Positions 22,151-33,274 of a stretch of DNA of 64,000 bases are shown one piece after another. Source of the DNA: Pteria penguin (taxonomy: Eukaryota > Mollusca > Bivalvia > Pterioida > Pteriidae); contig CM068593.1 of the NCBI GenBank assembly GCA_035048485.1, positions 5,961,151-6,025,150 of the forward strand, given 5' to 3'. The position numbers and the translations under genes were made by a program. Position 1 is the stretch's first letter. Each line of letters opens with the position of its first letter. The notes under the pieces are model-generated. The model saw nothing but the letters and a program-made list of their open reading frames with translations, was not told where the DNA came from and ran no database searches.

Positions 22151-23525
22151 ATCGATTATTTAAGAGTGGTATAGAAGACTTCATTTATTATTGATAACAT
22201 TTAATCACTCATGCATGACGGAGATACGTTTGTTCATTGTCTTTTCTCTTGGTATCAATGCTCTAGGTAGTCTTTCTAGATGAAATAACCCGACCAATAA
22301 CTTAGTATTACTACTACTACTGCTAAGCCTACTATTGAACAGTTCCATAGATCATTTACATCACCAATATTAATACTCGACCAAAACTCGACTCGAGCTC
22401 ACGTCTCTATTATCGTGAACACTTAACTTACAGACCTATATAACTGTTTATTAGAAAGTGTAGAGAATTTTGTACTATCAATCTCTGTGTACGTTGTCTA
22501 GTATAGTTTCAATATAAGGGATGGAAGACTTTATCACAGACTGTCTTGACGGCTGAGATGTAATTTCAGGGCCGGTGAAGTCTGACATTTGAAATATTCA
22601 CGTGTAATGAATGTCTGCTTTAATTCCGCGGCCCGTCATTGTGAAATATGCATCATACCGACTTGCTCAAATTGCCGAAACCTCTTGGGAAATCTCTCGA
22701 TATTTCACGAGACTTGGTAGCGCGAACCAAAGATTACACGTCACCATTCTAGTGTTAAGTGACATGAGAAGCCAACGAGTTAGGAAAGCTTAAAACGGCA
22801 AGTCTACTACATGACAGTCTGTTGAAAAACTTCATCTAACTAATAAAGCACCCAAGAAGAAGGAAAAAATAAATAAGACAAATACGTTCAACAGTCATCG
22901 GACAAGCTTGATGCTTATGTAAGAGATACTTTTTATGCAAACAAGAAACAGAAGTTCCCGTGGAAAGTAATAGAGAAATTCCTACGAAATTGATAACTAA
23001 GTTTCCATAGAAAGGGAACAGTGCCTTGGAAAAAAAACACAATTAACTTACATGTCCTAGAAACTTTAGGGACTCCGAAATGCTTACATGTTCGGAAAAC
23101 TCCCCAAATCCTCTGATATAAACTTAGAACAACCCTTACTGGACAAATAACACCCTCCAAACTCCAGTAACATCAAAGTGGTACACTGCTACTTTGCAAA
23201 GGACTTTATATTTTCATTTTCTTGTAAGGCCACTGACCGTCGCCATGTGGATGGATTTCCCGGCGCAATGATCTATCTATCTATTGTAAGGCCACTATGA
23301 CCTTGCAGGCACAACATTGGAACACCCCCCGCATTATTCGTAACAATTGTATACGATGTAGCAGATCCAATTTTGGTCTGAAGCTGACGATGGCCGTCAA
23401 GGTCATACCTTGGAGGCAATGAACTTGAAGTATGACGTAGATCCATGCTATGGAGATCATAAACACTTCACAAGAAATAGGATATCTCAGTAAATACCAG
23501 TAGTATCCATATAGCATATAGAAAG
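22151..23525. other. Unique sequence, no gene supported
   Basis: A 60-codon open frame (22611-22793) and a minus-strand frame ending at 23281 have no recognisable motif. A short (CTAT)n run lies at about 23270-23284. Confidence 0.45.
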
Positions 23526-24674
23526 GCGGACCAACAAACAAGGTGACGGTGATCGGTATCGGACCAGTAGGTGGCAGTGTGAAACCTGTACCGGACCAAC
23601 AGGTGGCAGTGTGGGATCTGTACCGGACCAACAGGTGGCAGTGTGGAACCTGTACCGGACCAACGGGTGGCAGTGTGGAATCTATAACGGACTAACAGGT
23701 GGCAGTGTGGAATCTGTAACGCACTAACAGGTGGCAGTGTGGAATCTGTATGGGACCAACAGATGGTAGTGTGAAATCTGTACCAGGCCAATAGGTGGCA
23801 TTGTTGAGTCTGTACCGGACCAATAGGTGGCAGTGAGGAATCTGTACCGGACCAACAGGTGGCAGTGTGGGATCTATACCGGACCAACAAGTGGCAGTGT
23901 GGAATCTGTATCAGACCAACAGATGTCAGTGTGGGATCTATACCGGACCAATAGGTGGCAGTGTGGAATCTGTACCGGACCAACAGGTGGCAGTGTGGAA
24001 TCTGTATAGGACCAACAGATGGCAGTGTGGGGTCTACACCGGACCAACAGGTGGCAGTGTGGAATCTGTACCGGACCAACAGGTGGCAATATGGAATCTG
24101 TATAGGACCAACAGATGGCAGTGTGGGGTCTACACCGGACCAACAGGTGGCAGTGTGGAATCTGTACCGGACCAACAGGTGGCAATGTGGAATCTGTATA
24201 GGACCAACAGGTGGAAGTGTGGACCAACAGATGGTAGTGTGAAATCTGTACCAGGCCAATAGGTGGCATTGTTGAGTCTGTACCGGACCAATAGGTGGCA
24301 CTGTGGAATCTGTACCGGACCAGCAGGTGGCAGTGTGGGATCTATACCGGACCAACAAGTGGCAGTGTGGAATCTGTATCAGACCAACAGATGTCAGTGT
24401 GAGATCTATACCGGACCAATAGGTGGTAGTGTGGGATCTGTATAAGACCAACAGGTGGCAGTGTGGAATCTGTACCGGACCAACAGGTGGCAATATGGAA
24501 TCTGTATAGGACCAACAGATGGCAGTGTGGGGTCTACACCGGACCAACAGGTGGCAATGTGGAATCTGTATAGGACCAACAGGTGGAAGTGTGGAACCTG
24601 TACAGGAGCAATGTGTGGCAATGTTGGATCAGTATCGGACCAACAGGGGCAATATGGGATCTGTATCGGACCAA
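23526..24674. repeat. 32-bp minisatellite, first segment
   Basis: The unit contains GGACCAACAGGTGGCAGTGT and 'ggaatctgtacc'. Variants (AGATGG, ATAGG, AATGTGG, TATAGG) are arranged in repeated blocks; one marked by 'agatggtagtgtgaaatc' recurs 468 bp apart (23761 and 24229). It ends at a SINE insertion. Confidence 0.95.
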
Positions 24675-24900
24675 TTAGTTGATTGATTTTTGTTTTTAAT
24701 CACACCACGAATATTTGACTTTTGCAACGGACCTACCCGAAGCAGTGAAGGATCTTTAACGTGCCATGCATACCACGACACCGGGCCTCGGTTTTTACTG
24801 TATCATCCGAAAGACACGACACCGGCATGACCAGAGCGGAACTCAAGCCCCGGCCTCCTGATCAGGAGTCCGACGCGATACTACTAGGCCACGCCGGCGT
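24675..24900 (-). mobile_element. tRNA-derived SINE with 13-bp target duplication
   Basis: Read on the minus strand it opens GCCGGCGTGGCCTAGTAGTA (box A-like) and has GGGCTTGAGTTCCGC (box B-like). A conserved core follows (TTTCGGATGA, AGTAAAAACCGAGGCCC, CACGTTAAAGATCC), then an A-rich end with ATTAAAAACAAAAATC. The 13-bp TGTATCGGACCAA occurs on both sides (24662-24674 and 24901-24913), as expected for target-primed insertion, though the host tandem unit could mimic it. The core resembles SINE cores I recall from molluscs. It encodes no protein. Confidence 0.82.
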
Positions 24901-27328
24901 TGTATCGGACCAACAGGTGGCAGTGTGGTACCTGTACCGGAGCAATATGTGGCAGTGTGGTATCTACCAGAGCAATATGTGGCAGAGTGGTATCTACCGG
25001 AGCGATATGTGGCAGTATGGTATCTACCAGCGCAATATGTGGCAGTGTGGTATCTACCAGAGCGATATGTGGCAGTATGGTATCTATACCGGAGCAATAT
25101 GTGGCAGTGTGGTATCTACCGGAGCAATATGTGGCAGTATGGTATCTATACCGGAGCAATATGTGGCAGTGTGGTATCTACCGGAGCAATATGTGGCAGT
25201 GTGGTATCTACCGGAGCAATATGTGGCAGTATGGTATGTACCAGAGCAATATGTGGCAGTGTGGTATCTACCAGAGTAATATGTGGCAGTGTGGTATCTA
25301 CCAGAGCAATATGTGGCAGTGTGGTATTTACCGGAACAATATGTGGCAGTGTGGTATCTACCGGAGCAATATGTGGCAGTATGGGATCTTTACTAGACCA
25401 AGAGGACGCAATGTATAACGTGTACTCGATTAATAAAAGGCAGTGTGGGATCTCTACCGGACCAACAGGTGGTAGTGTGGAATATTTATCTGACCAACAA
25501 ATGGCAGTGTGAGGTCTACACCGGACCAACAGGCGGCAGTGTGGGATCTGTACCGGACCAACAGGCGTCATCGTGGAATCTGTATCAGACCAACAGATGG
25601 CAGTTTGGGGTCTACACCGGGCCAACAGGCGGCAGTGTGGGATCTGTACCGGACCAACTAGTGGAAGTGTTTGATCTGTACCGGACTAACAGATGACAGT
25701 ATTGGGATCTGTACCAATAAGTGGCAGTCTAACAGGTGTCATCGTGGAGTCTGTATCAGACCAACAGATGGCAGTGTGAGGTCTACACCGGACCAACACG
25801 CGGCAGTGTGAGATCTGTACCTGACCAACAGGCGTCATCGTGGAGTCTGTATCAGACCAACAGATGGCAGTGTGGGGTCTACACCGGACCAATATGTGGC
25901 AGTGTGGTATCTACCAGAGCAATATGTGGCAGTGTGGTATCTATCGGAGCGATATGTGGCAGTATGGTATCTACCAGCGCAATATGTGGCAGTATGGTAT
26001 CTATACCGGTGCAATATGTGGCAGTGTGGTATGTACCAGAGCAATATGTTGCAGTGTGGTATCTACCAGAGCAATATGTGGCAGTGTGGTATCTACCGGA
26101 GCAATATGTGGCAGTATGGGATCTTTACTAGACCAAGAGGACGCAATGTATAACGTGTACTCGATTAATAAAAGGCAGTGTGGGATCTCTACCGGACCAA
26201 CAGGTGGTAGTGTGGAATATTTATCTGACCAACAGATGGCAGTGTGAGGTCTACACCAGACCAACAGGCGGCAGTGTGGGATCTGTACCGGACCAACAGG
26301 CGTCATCGTGGAATCTGTATCAGACCAACAGATGGCAGTGTGGGGTCTACACCGGACCAACACGCGGCAGTGTGAGATCTGTACCTGACCAACAGGTGTC
26401 ATCGTGGAATCTGTATCAGACCAACAGATGGCAGTGTGGGGTCTACACCGGACCAACAGGCGGCAGTGTGAAAACTGTACTTGACCAACAGGTGTCATCG
26501 TGGAATCTGTATCAGACCAACAGATGGCAGTGTGGGGTCTACACCGGACCAACAGGCGGCAGTGTGGGATCTGTACTTGACCAACAGGTGTCATCGTGGA
26601 ATCTGTATCAGACCAACAGATGGCAGTGTGGGGTCTACACCGGACCAACAGGCGGCAGTGTGGGATCTGTACCGGACCAACTAGTGGAAGTGTTTGATCT
26701 GTACCGGACTAACAGATGACAGTATTGGGATCTGTATGTACCGGACCAACAGTGTGGGATCTATACAAAACCAATAAGTTGCAGTCTAACAGGTGGCAGT
26801 GTGGAATCTGTACGATACTAACAGATGGCAGTGTGGGATCTTTCCAGAACCAACAGGTGGCAGTGTGAAATCTGTATTGGATCAACAGATGGTAGTGTGG
26901 GTCTGTACCGGACCAACAGGTTGCATTGTGGGATTTGTATCGGACTAACAGGTGGCATTGTGGGATTTGTAGCGGACCAACAGGTGGCAGTGTGGTATCT
27001 GTACCGGACCAACGTGTGGCAGTGTGGTATCTTTACCGGACCAACAGGGGCAGTGTGGGATCTGTACCGGACCAATAGGTGGCAGGGTGGTATCTTTACC
27101 GGACCAACAGGTGGCAGTGTGGTATCTGTACCGGACCAACATGTGGCAGTGTGGTATCTTTACCGGACCAACAGGGGCAGTGTGGGATCTGTACCGGACC
27201 AATAGGTGGCAGTGTGGGGTCTGTGCCGGATCAATAGGTGGCAGTGTGGTGTATGTACTGGACCAACAGATGGAGGTATGGTGTGTGTACCGGACCAATA
27301 TAAGGTATTGTAGGGTCTCTACCGGATA
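24901..27328. repeat. 32/30-bp minisatellite, second segment
   Basis: Continues the array beyond the SINE. A 30-bp sub-family (GAGCAATATGTGGCAGTGTG, 'gtatctaccg') fills 24940-25385 and 25890-26115. The 32-bp forms with 'ggcgtcatcgtgg' and 'ggcggcagtgtgg' fill the rest. A unique 'agaccaagaggacgcaatg' insert recurs at 25391 and 26126 (offset 735 bp), marking a copied block. The 3' part (26740-27328) is the most diverged. Confidence 0.94.
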
Positions 27329-27880
27329 GAGTCCGTTACAGGGAATCGCTCTTTGACGAATCATGGAGAGTATTAAGTTTTCCATGTACCTTGCCAAGTT
27401 CAAGTGCGGTACCATTAAGCGATACCGTGTAATGTTGTTTTAACATACCAACTACTAGACTGCTATATCTTACTCAATATATACACGTGCTGTATATGTG
27501 TATTGTAAGATTCATTTCGAGCGATCAAATATCATCATTTCTCTTAAAATATGACAGATAATGAAGAATTACAACGTCTAACTAGAGAGAATCAATTGGC
27601 CCTGATTTGCATTGAATTGATTGGATGACGAGACAGCTCCTTCATCATCGCGTGCCACGCGTAGTCCGCAGTTAATAACTTAATGAAGTCGATAGGCCAT
27701 TATACCAGTGAAAGTCAGTTGTAAGATCAATATTCATTCACTGCCGAACATTTGTCACTTCCGTGTCACGTGTCGAATGTGGATGATACACTGATTACAA
27801 AGACGAATTAAAACATTATCCTGGTACACAGGCCCTTCCTCTGTAACTATACTACATGTTAAAACACTGAGAGATCCTTT
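27329..27880. other. Unique sequence
   Basis: No gene, RNA or repeat recognised. Confidence 0.45.
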
Positions 27881-28248
27881 TTAATCTTCATTGTATAGAA
27901 TATGTATTAATTATCGGTTATATAATTATAATATTCGTTGTATAGAATACATGTATGTATGAATTATCGATTATATATATTATAATCTTCATCGTATAGA
28001 ACATTCATTATTTATCGCTTATAATATTTATTGTTTATAAATGTATTATCGGATAAATAAAAGAATTTTTAGTAGTTATCGGTTATAATCTTCACTGTAT
28101 AGAATTTGTATTAGTTATCGGTTTTAATCTTCATTGTAAAGAATCCGTATTAGTTATCGTCTATAATCTTCAGTTTAAAGAAACTATATTAGTTTACGAT
28201 TGTGATCTTCACTGCATAGAATCTGTATTAGTTATTGGTTATAATCAT
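27881..28248. repeat. Degenerate ~39-50-bp tandem repeat
   Basis: About eight diverged units sharing TTATCGGTTATAATCTTCA and 'ttgtatagaat'. AT-rich and evidently old. Confidence 0.8.
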
Positions 28249-28734
28249 GGTTTTGGTGGTCATAATTATTCGATTTCTAGTTATTTTGGTACATGTTTAG
28301 GTATCGGTCATAGTCCAGTAGACATGTCGCACACGTATAGTTTAGATGCTGAATGTAGCTAACGGTCTTCGACTTAGGATACATGTACGGTTATTCTTCA
28401 CATATACTTAGCTTTTCTTGAGTGTTAAAATAAATGAAATAATTCACAGAAAACTGAAACAAAGGTTTTTTTGTGTCCCTCATCATTTGTGCTTCACATG
28501 TGGTGTATTTTGTGATATTTTATGTAATCAGTTTCCCTGTCCTCTCATTGAGATAAAATGCTCCCATTGATTGATTTATAACGATGGGGCACTGGGGATC
28601 CGACCATTTTTTCCCGGAAAATTTGCAAAAAGGAGGTTTGTTTATTTTTGAAAGTACAATCCTAACGTTTACTTAGAAAAAATCTTTACCAACAAATGAT
28701 GGACCTTCCTGTCGAAAAATCTTGGTCTAGGCCT
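28249..28734. other. Unique sequence
   Basis: No signal recognised. Confidence 0.45.
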
Positions 28735-30010
28735 TGGGCAGGCCTCTGTATTCACACGATAATTCTCTGTGTTCATACAGTGTAAGATGGGCATGTCTTC
28801 TGTATTCACACGATAATTCTCTGTGTTCATACAGCGTAAGATGGGCAGGCCTCTGTATTCACACGATAATTCTCTGTGTTCATACAGTGTAAGATGGGCA
28901 TGTCTTCTGTATTCACACGATAATTCTCTGTGTTCATACAGCGTAAGATGGGTATGTCTTCTGTATTCACACGATAATTCTCTGTGTTCATACAGCGTAA
29001 GATGGGCAGGCCTCTGTATTCACACGATAATTCTCTGTGTTCATACAGTGTAAGATGGGCATGTCTTCTGTATTCACACGATAATTCTCTGTGTTCATAC
29101 AGCGTAAGATGGGTATGTCTTCTGTATTCACACGATAATTCTCTGTGTTCATACAGCGTAAGATGGACATGTCTTCTGTATTCACACGATAATTCTCTGT
29201 GTTCATACAGCGTAAGATGGGTATGTCTTCTGTATTCACACGTTAATTCTCTGTGTTCATACAGCGTAAGATGGGTATGTCTTCTGTATTCACACAATAA
29301 TTCTCTGTGTTCATACAGAGTAAGATAGACATGTCTTCTGTATTCACACGATAATTCTCTGTGTTCATACAGCGTAAGATGGGCATGTCTTCTGTATTCA
29401 CACGATAATTCTCTGTGTTCATACAGCGTAAGAAGGACATGTCTTCTGTATTCACACGATAATTCTCCGTGTTCATACAGCGTAAAATGGGCATGTCTTC
29501 TGTATTCACACGATAATTCTCTGTGTTCATACAGCGTAAGATGGGTATGTCTTCTGTATTCACAGGTTAATTCTCTGTGTTTATACAGCGTAAGATGGGT
29601 ATGTCTTCTGTATTCACACGATAATTCTCCGTGTTCATACAGCGTAAGATGGGTATGTCTTCTGTATTCACACGATAATTCTCTGTGTTCATACAGCGTA
29701 AGAAGGACATGTCTTCTGTATTCACACGATAATTCTCTGTGTTCATACAGCGTAAGATGGGCATGTCTTCTGTATTCACACGATAACTCTCTGTGTTCAT
29801 ACAGCGTAAGATGGGTATGTCTTCTGTATTCACACGATAATTCTCTGTGTTCATACAGAGTAAGATGGGCATGTCTTCTGTATTCACACGATAACTCTCT
29901 GTGTTCATACAGCGTAAGATGGGTATGTCTTCTGTATTCACACGATAATTCTCTGTGTTCATACAGCGTAAAATAGGCATGTTTTCTTTATCCACACGAT
30001 GATTCTCTAT
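28735..30010. repeat. 54-bp minisatellite, about 23 units
   Basis: The unit contains TCTGTATTCACACGATAATT, CTCTGTGTTCATACAGCG and 'taagatgggtatg'. A 53-bp variant reads 'ggcaggcctctg'. As 54 is a multiple of three, both strands carry frames repeating 18 residues (for example MNTENYRVNTEDIPILRC on minus), interrupted where 53-bp units occur. Confidence 0.96.
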
Positions 30011-30577
30011 TAACATAACACAATAACTCTTTGTTTTCTTTTCGTATTGGGCTTTACACATTCTGTTATTATAGTAAGTCATGACTGAATTAACAAAAGT
30101 CGGCTTTGTAACAACATGCTGGGCCAAGTCAATACAATTATTACACACAGCGATCACGCAGAAGGGGATGTAACTTTGTAAGGACTACAACACTTTGTGC
30201 AAACAATTTCATAGAAAGCATATTCAATATCGGAAAACGTTAATAAATACCCCTTAAATGATGGCAAACGAAATCCAATAATCAACAAACACCGATATTC
30301 TTCTTGTATTAGAGAATAAACCATAGTTCTTTGTTTTATCTTTGAATAAAGAGTTAATTCCCTTAGGACTCGCCTGGTCGATTGTATGTTTACAATATTT
30401 ATTCAGGCAGTCATGTAAATACCATACTTTTCAATGTCTCGAGAAAATAAACATAAATATTCAAGAGCATTGATATAACACATTAAAAAGTTCTTGTATA
30501 GGATATATAAATCCATCTCTATTTCTCACTTATTGACTTGTCTTTTACATTTAAACAGTACTTTATAAACTATGGTG
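30011..30577. other. AT-rich unique sequence
   Basis: No gene signal. A minus-strand frame here is the continuation of repeat-coded sequence into the flank. Confidence 0.45.
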
Positions 30578-30645
30578 ACGCGGCGAGTGTAGCAAAGTGA
30601 CTCTCTCTGCAATGGTCGATTTGACTCGCGGGTCACACCCGATTG
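30578..30645 (+). mobile_element. Possible degenerate tRNA-like SINE head
   Basis: GTGTAGCAAAGTGACTC resembles box A, and GGGTCACACCCGAT about 40 bases later resembles a mutated box B. No clear SINE body, tail or target duplication was found. Confidence 0.28.
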
Positions 30646-31486
30646 AACTAACTGATTTAGGTAATACGTGATGTAGCATTCACAATAGCCGCTAGGGAAC
30701 GTCAAAAACCGATAACTCCATTCACCTGAACTTGTGGTATTTGACAATAGAATAGAAGTCATGCAGAAGACACATTTGAACGTAACACCCCAATCATGTT
30801 CACGTGTAAATATCAACTCAAATAAGAAATACTGGGATGTAACGTGGCATCAGCATGAATCAATGATGATGATAGCTGTATGTATGAATATCAATTTGAC
30901 ATGACAATGATTAAAAACTGTTAAAAAGATGTAATCGGCCGTGTACGTTTGGGAGGGTTGTCGAAAAAGTATATATATTTTCTAATTCTAGGGAAATAAA
31001 GAGGTGTTGGAAGTTGTCGGAGATTTTGATGGTAGCTTACTACAATAGCTTGTGGAAAAGCTTATATTTAGTTAGCTTGAAGTATGCTCAGAAATGCAAA
31101 CGACGATAAAAAAGCTGAAGCGAGAAAATCGATTAGATGCGTGCAAAATTATCGTTCTTTGTATATAGTTCGTTTCCAAAATAATTGTGTTTAGTTGCTT
31201 CAACTTTTACAACAAATAATTCATCTCAGTAAAATACATTATATATAGCCATATATTCTAAATATTCATGCACCGATAAAATGTTTCGATCCATTACTTC
31301 TTAAAAAGTATGCGAAGCAATTATTTCTTAAGTATAGCTATAATAAAGACTATACATTCTTTGTACTGGCGGGAGCCATGATGATTTTAAAAATGCGTCT
31401 GATAACTGATTATTGAGTTAATCCCCTTTTATCACAAATTTTTAAATACTGCATGTTTTTCAAACTTTTTTTGGTAAAAGATATCG
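30646..31486. other. AT-rich unique sequence
   Basis: Nothing recognisable. Confidence 0.45.
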
Positions 31487-31492
31487 CAATCT

Positions 31493-31920
31493 CAGTGTCC
31501 GCGAAATTCATCGGACCGTCGGACCGAACGGACAAAAGTGCGATCGGTCCGATTTGCGCGTTTTCTAGCCGGACCGGTTTGTCCGATGTTGCTTCCAACA
31601 CTATGTATAACGCGGAAAGACAGAGTCTTGTAAGCACTTATACTATCTAATAACGACCTTTATATTTTGAGCGTTCCTGAGTGTTCATGAATGTCTTTTC
31701 TAGCGAAATTAAAATATGTGGTGGGAGCAATCCCCAGAAAACCACTAAACAAAAGAAAATTGACATCGACGGACGCCGACAAAAAGGCGATGTTAAATAC
31801 CCCATTGAAAATTCTTCAATTTTCTTTTTTGGTCAGACAGAAATGATTTCGGTCCTATGAAATATGTCTTCCAATAGGACCGAATGTCCTGCGGAGTTCA
31901 ACAAAGTTTCGCAGACACTG
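31493..31920. mobile_element. hAT-like MITE with 6-bp target duplication
   Basis: The ends are inverted: CAGTGTCCGCGAAA at the left and, on the other strand, CAGTGTCTGCGAAA at the right (13 of 14 alike). Both are flanked directly by CAATCT (31487-31492 and 31921-31926). CAGTG-type ends and short target duplications fit the hAT superfamily, whose duplications are usually 8 bp (5-8 bp reported), so 6 bp is slightly unusual. The 428-bp interior has several GGACCG/CGGTCC motifs and no transposase frame, so it is non-autonomous. Confidence 0.8.
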
Positions 31921-32276
31921 CAATCTTATTATGGTTATCTTTGAAAACCAGTTTTGGATGCACTTCGGAGTAGGAAAAACACGGGTAGAGCAAAATAATT
32001 GCTATTTCAAATTTAGTTGTAAACTGATTTTTAAAAAATTCTACAAGGAAGTTTCGAAATTGCATAGTGTACCACGTGATCCTTATAACTCACGAGCACC
32101 ATACGCTAGGGGTTAAGGACAAGGAATATGTATCATATATCTGGGCTGATAGGAGGAGTGTCACGTAACTCTCACTATTTTCACATACTAACTTTCAGCG
32201 TTTGATTAACTTGGTGAGAACAATCAGTTTCATGCTCCCACTTTAGAATAGTTTAAATTAAAAGTTGTTAAGGTAA

Positions 32277-32480
32277 AGAAAATTAGAACATATAAACGTT
32301 TTAATTTTGTGTACCAGATGCGCATTTCGGTAACTTATATCTCTTCAGTAATGTCCATGGTCGAATGATAGGAATTCTATTAATATACATATGTTTGAAG
32401 AACAGAGTTAATATCAAAATGCCCGAAAAGAATAAGCCAAACAATCAATCTAATTATAAGCACAGAGCTATGCACGAAGG
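32277..32480. repeat. Dispersed repeat, copy 1
   Basis: Shares ACCAGATGCGCATTTCGGTA, 'tctcttcagtaatg' and 'gcccgaaaagaataagcca' with a second diverged copy at 32640-32832 in the same orientation. I recall very similar sequence as a common dispersed element in mytilid bivalves, which is a weak taxonomic hint. Confidence 0.65.
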
Positions 32481-32639
32481 AGATAGACCTTAGTTTTAGA
32501 GTGATTTATAAAATTCCATGATTGAAATGTTTGAATATATATTTCTCGTTAGTTCAAAAACACAGAAAAACTAGACTTATGATGCCCTCGGAGACTATCA
32601 GTCCACCGGCAGTGACACCGGCCTAGTGGTTATAATAAA

Positions 32640-32832
32640 AATTTAGAACATCTATACGTTATTACTTTGTGCATCAGATGTGCATTTCGATAACTTACGT
32701 CTTTTCAGTGATACTCTTGGCTCTTGATGAATTCTTTTAATATATTTTAAGAGCAGAGTAAAACCGAGGTGGCCGAAAAAGTGAGTCAGAGAATCAGTCT
32801 GAGGACAGAGATATGCATAAGGGAAAGTATTT
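32640..32832. repeat. Dispersed repeat, copy 2
   Basis: The second copy shares ATCAGATGTGCATTTCGATA, 'cttttcagtgatac' and 'ggccgaaaaagtgagtcag' with copy 1. The segment just before it, CACCGGCCTAGTGGTTATAA, resembles a box A motif but I see no box B nearby. Confidence 0.65.
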
Positions 32833-32868
32833 AAAAGTATCATAATTACCAGAAACATCTACGTGCAG

Positions 32869-33225
32869 TGCACTCGGAATTACACGGTATCACTGTATAA
32901 TGATCAATAAAACTGTACAGTAAACAAACATACACAGATATTGTACCTGGAATTACACGATATTACTGTATAATGAGCGACAACACTGTATAGTAAACAC
33001 ACGTACGCAGATAGTGTACCTGGAATTACACGGTATCACTGTATAATGAGCGACAACACTGTATAGTAAACACACGTACACAGAGAATGCACCTGGAATT
33101 ACACGATATTACTGTATAATGAGCGATAACACTGTATAGTAAACATACGTACACAGATAGTGTACCTGGAATTACACGATGTTACTGTGTAATGAGCAAT
33201 AAAACCACACCATAGACAAACATGG
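32869..33225. repeat. 73-bp minisatellite, about 5 units
   Basis: The unit contains GTACCTGGAATTACACGATA, TTACTGTATAATGAGCGA and 'cactgtatagtaaaca'. Spacing is exactly 73 bp between the middle units. Confidence 0.92.
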
Positions 33226-33274
33226 TAAAGACGAATAATCAAAGGAACACGAGATTATAAGTCCCTTCCAATAT

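Noticed and set aside
22611..22793. 60-codon open frame as a small gene
   Set aside because: No recognisable motif, chance length, no splice or promoter support.
24675..24900. Functional tRNA gene
   Set aside because: Box A and box B are present, but the cloverleaf is incomplete and the sequence continues into a SINE core with an A-rich end.
23468..26719. Multiple long frames (up to 359 codons) over the 32/30-bp array
   Set aside because: Frames run on both strands in all phases because the units lack stops. They follow the repeat, and one crosses into unrelated flank.
31500..31570. Regulatory operator suggested by clustered GGACCG/CGGTCC
   Set aside because: These lie inside the TIR-bounded element and are better explained as its internal structure.
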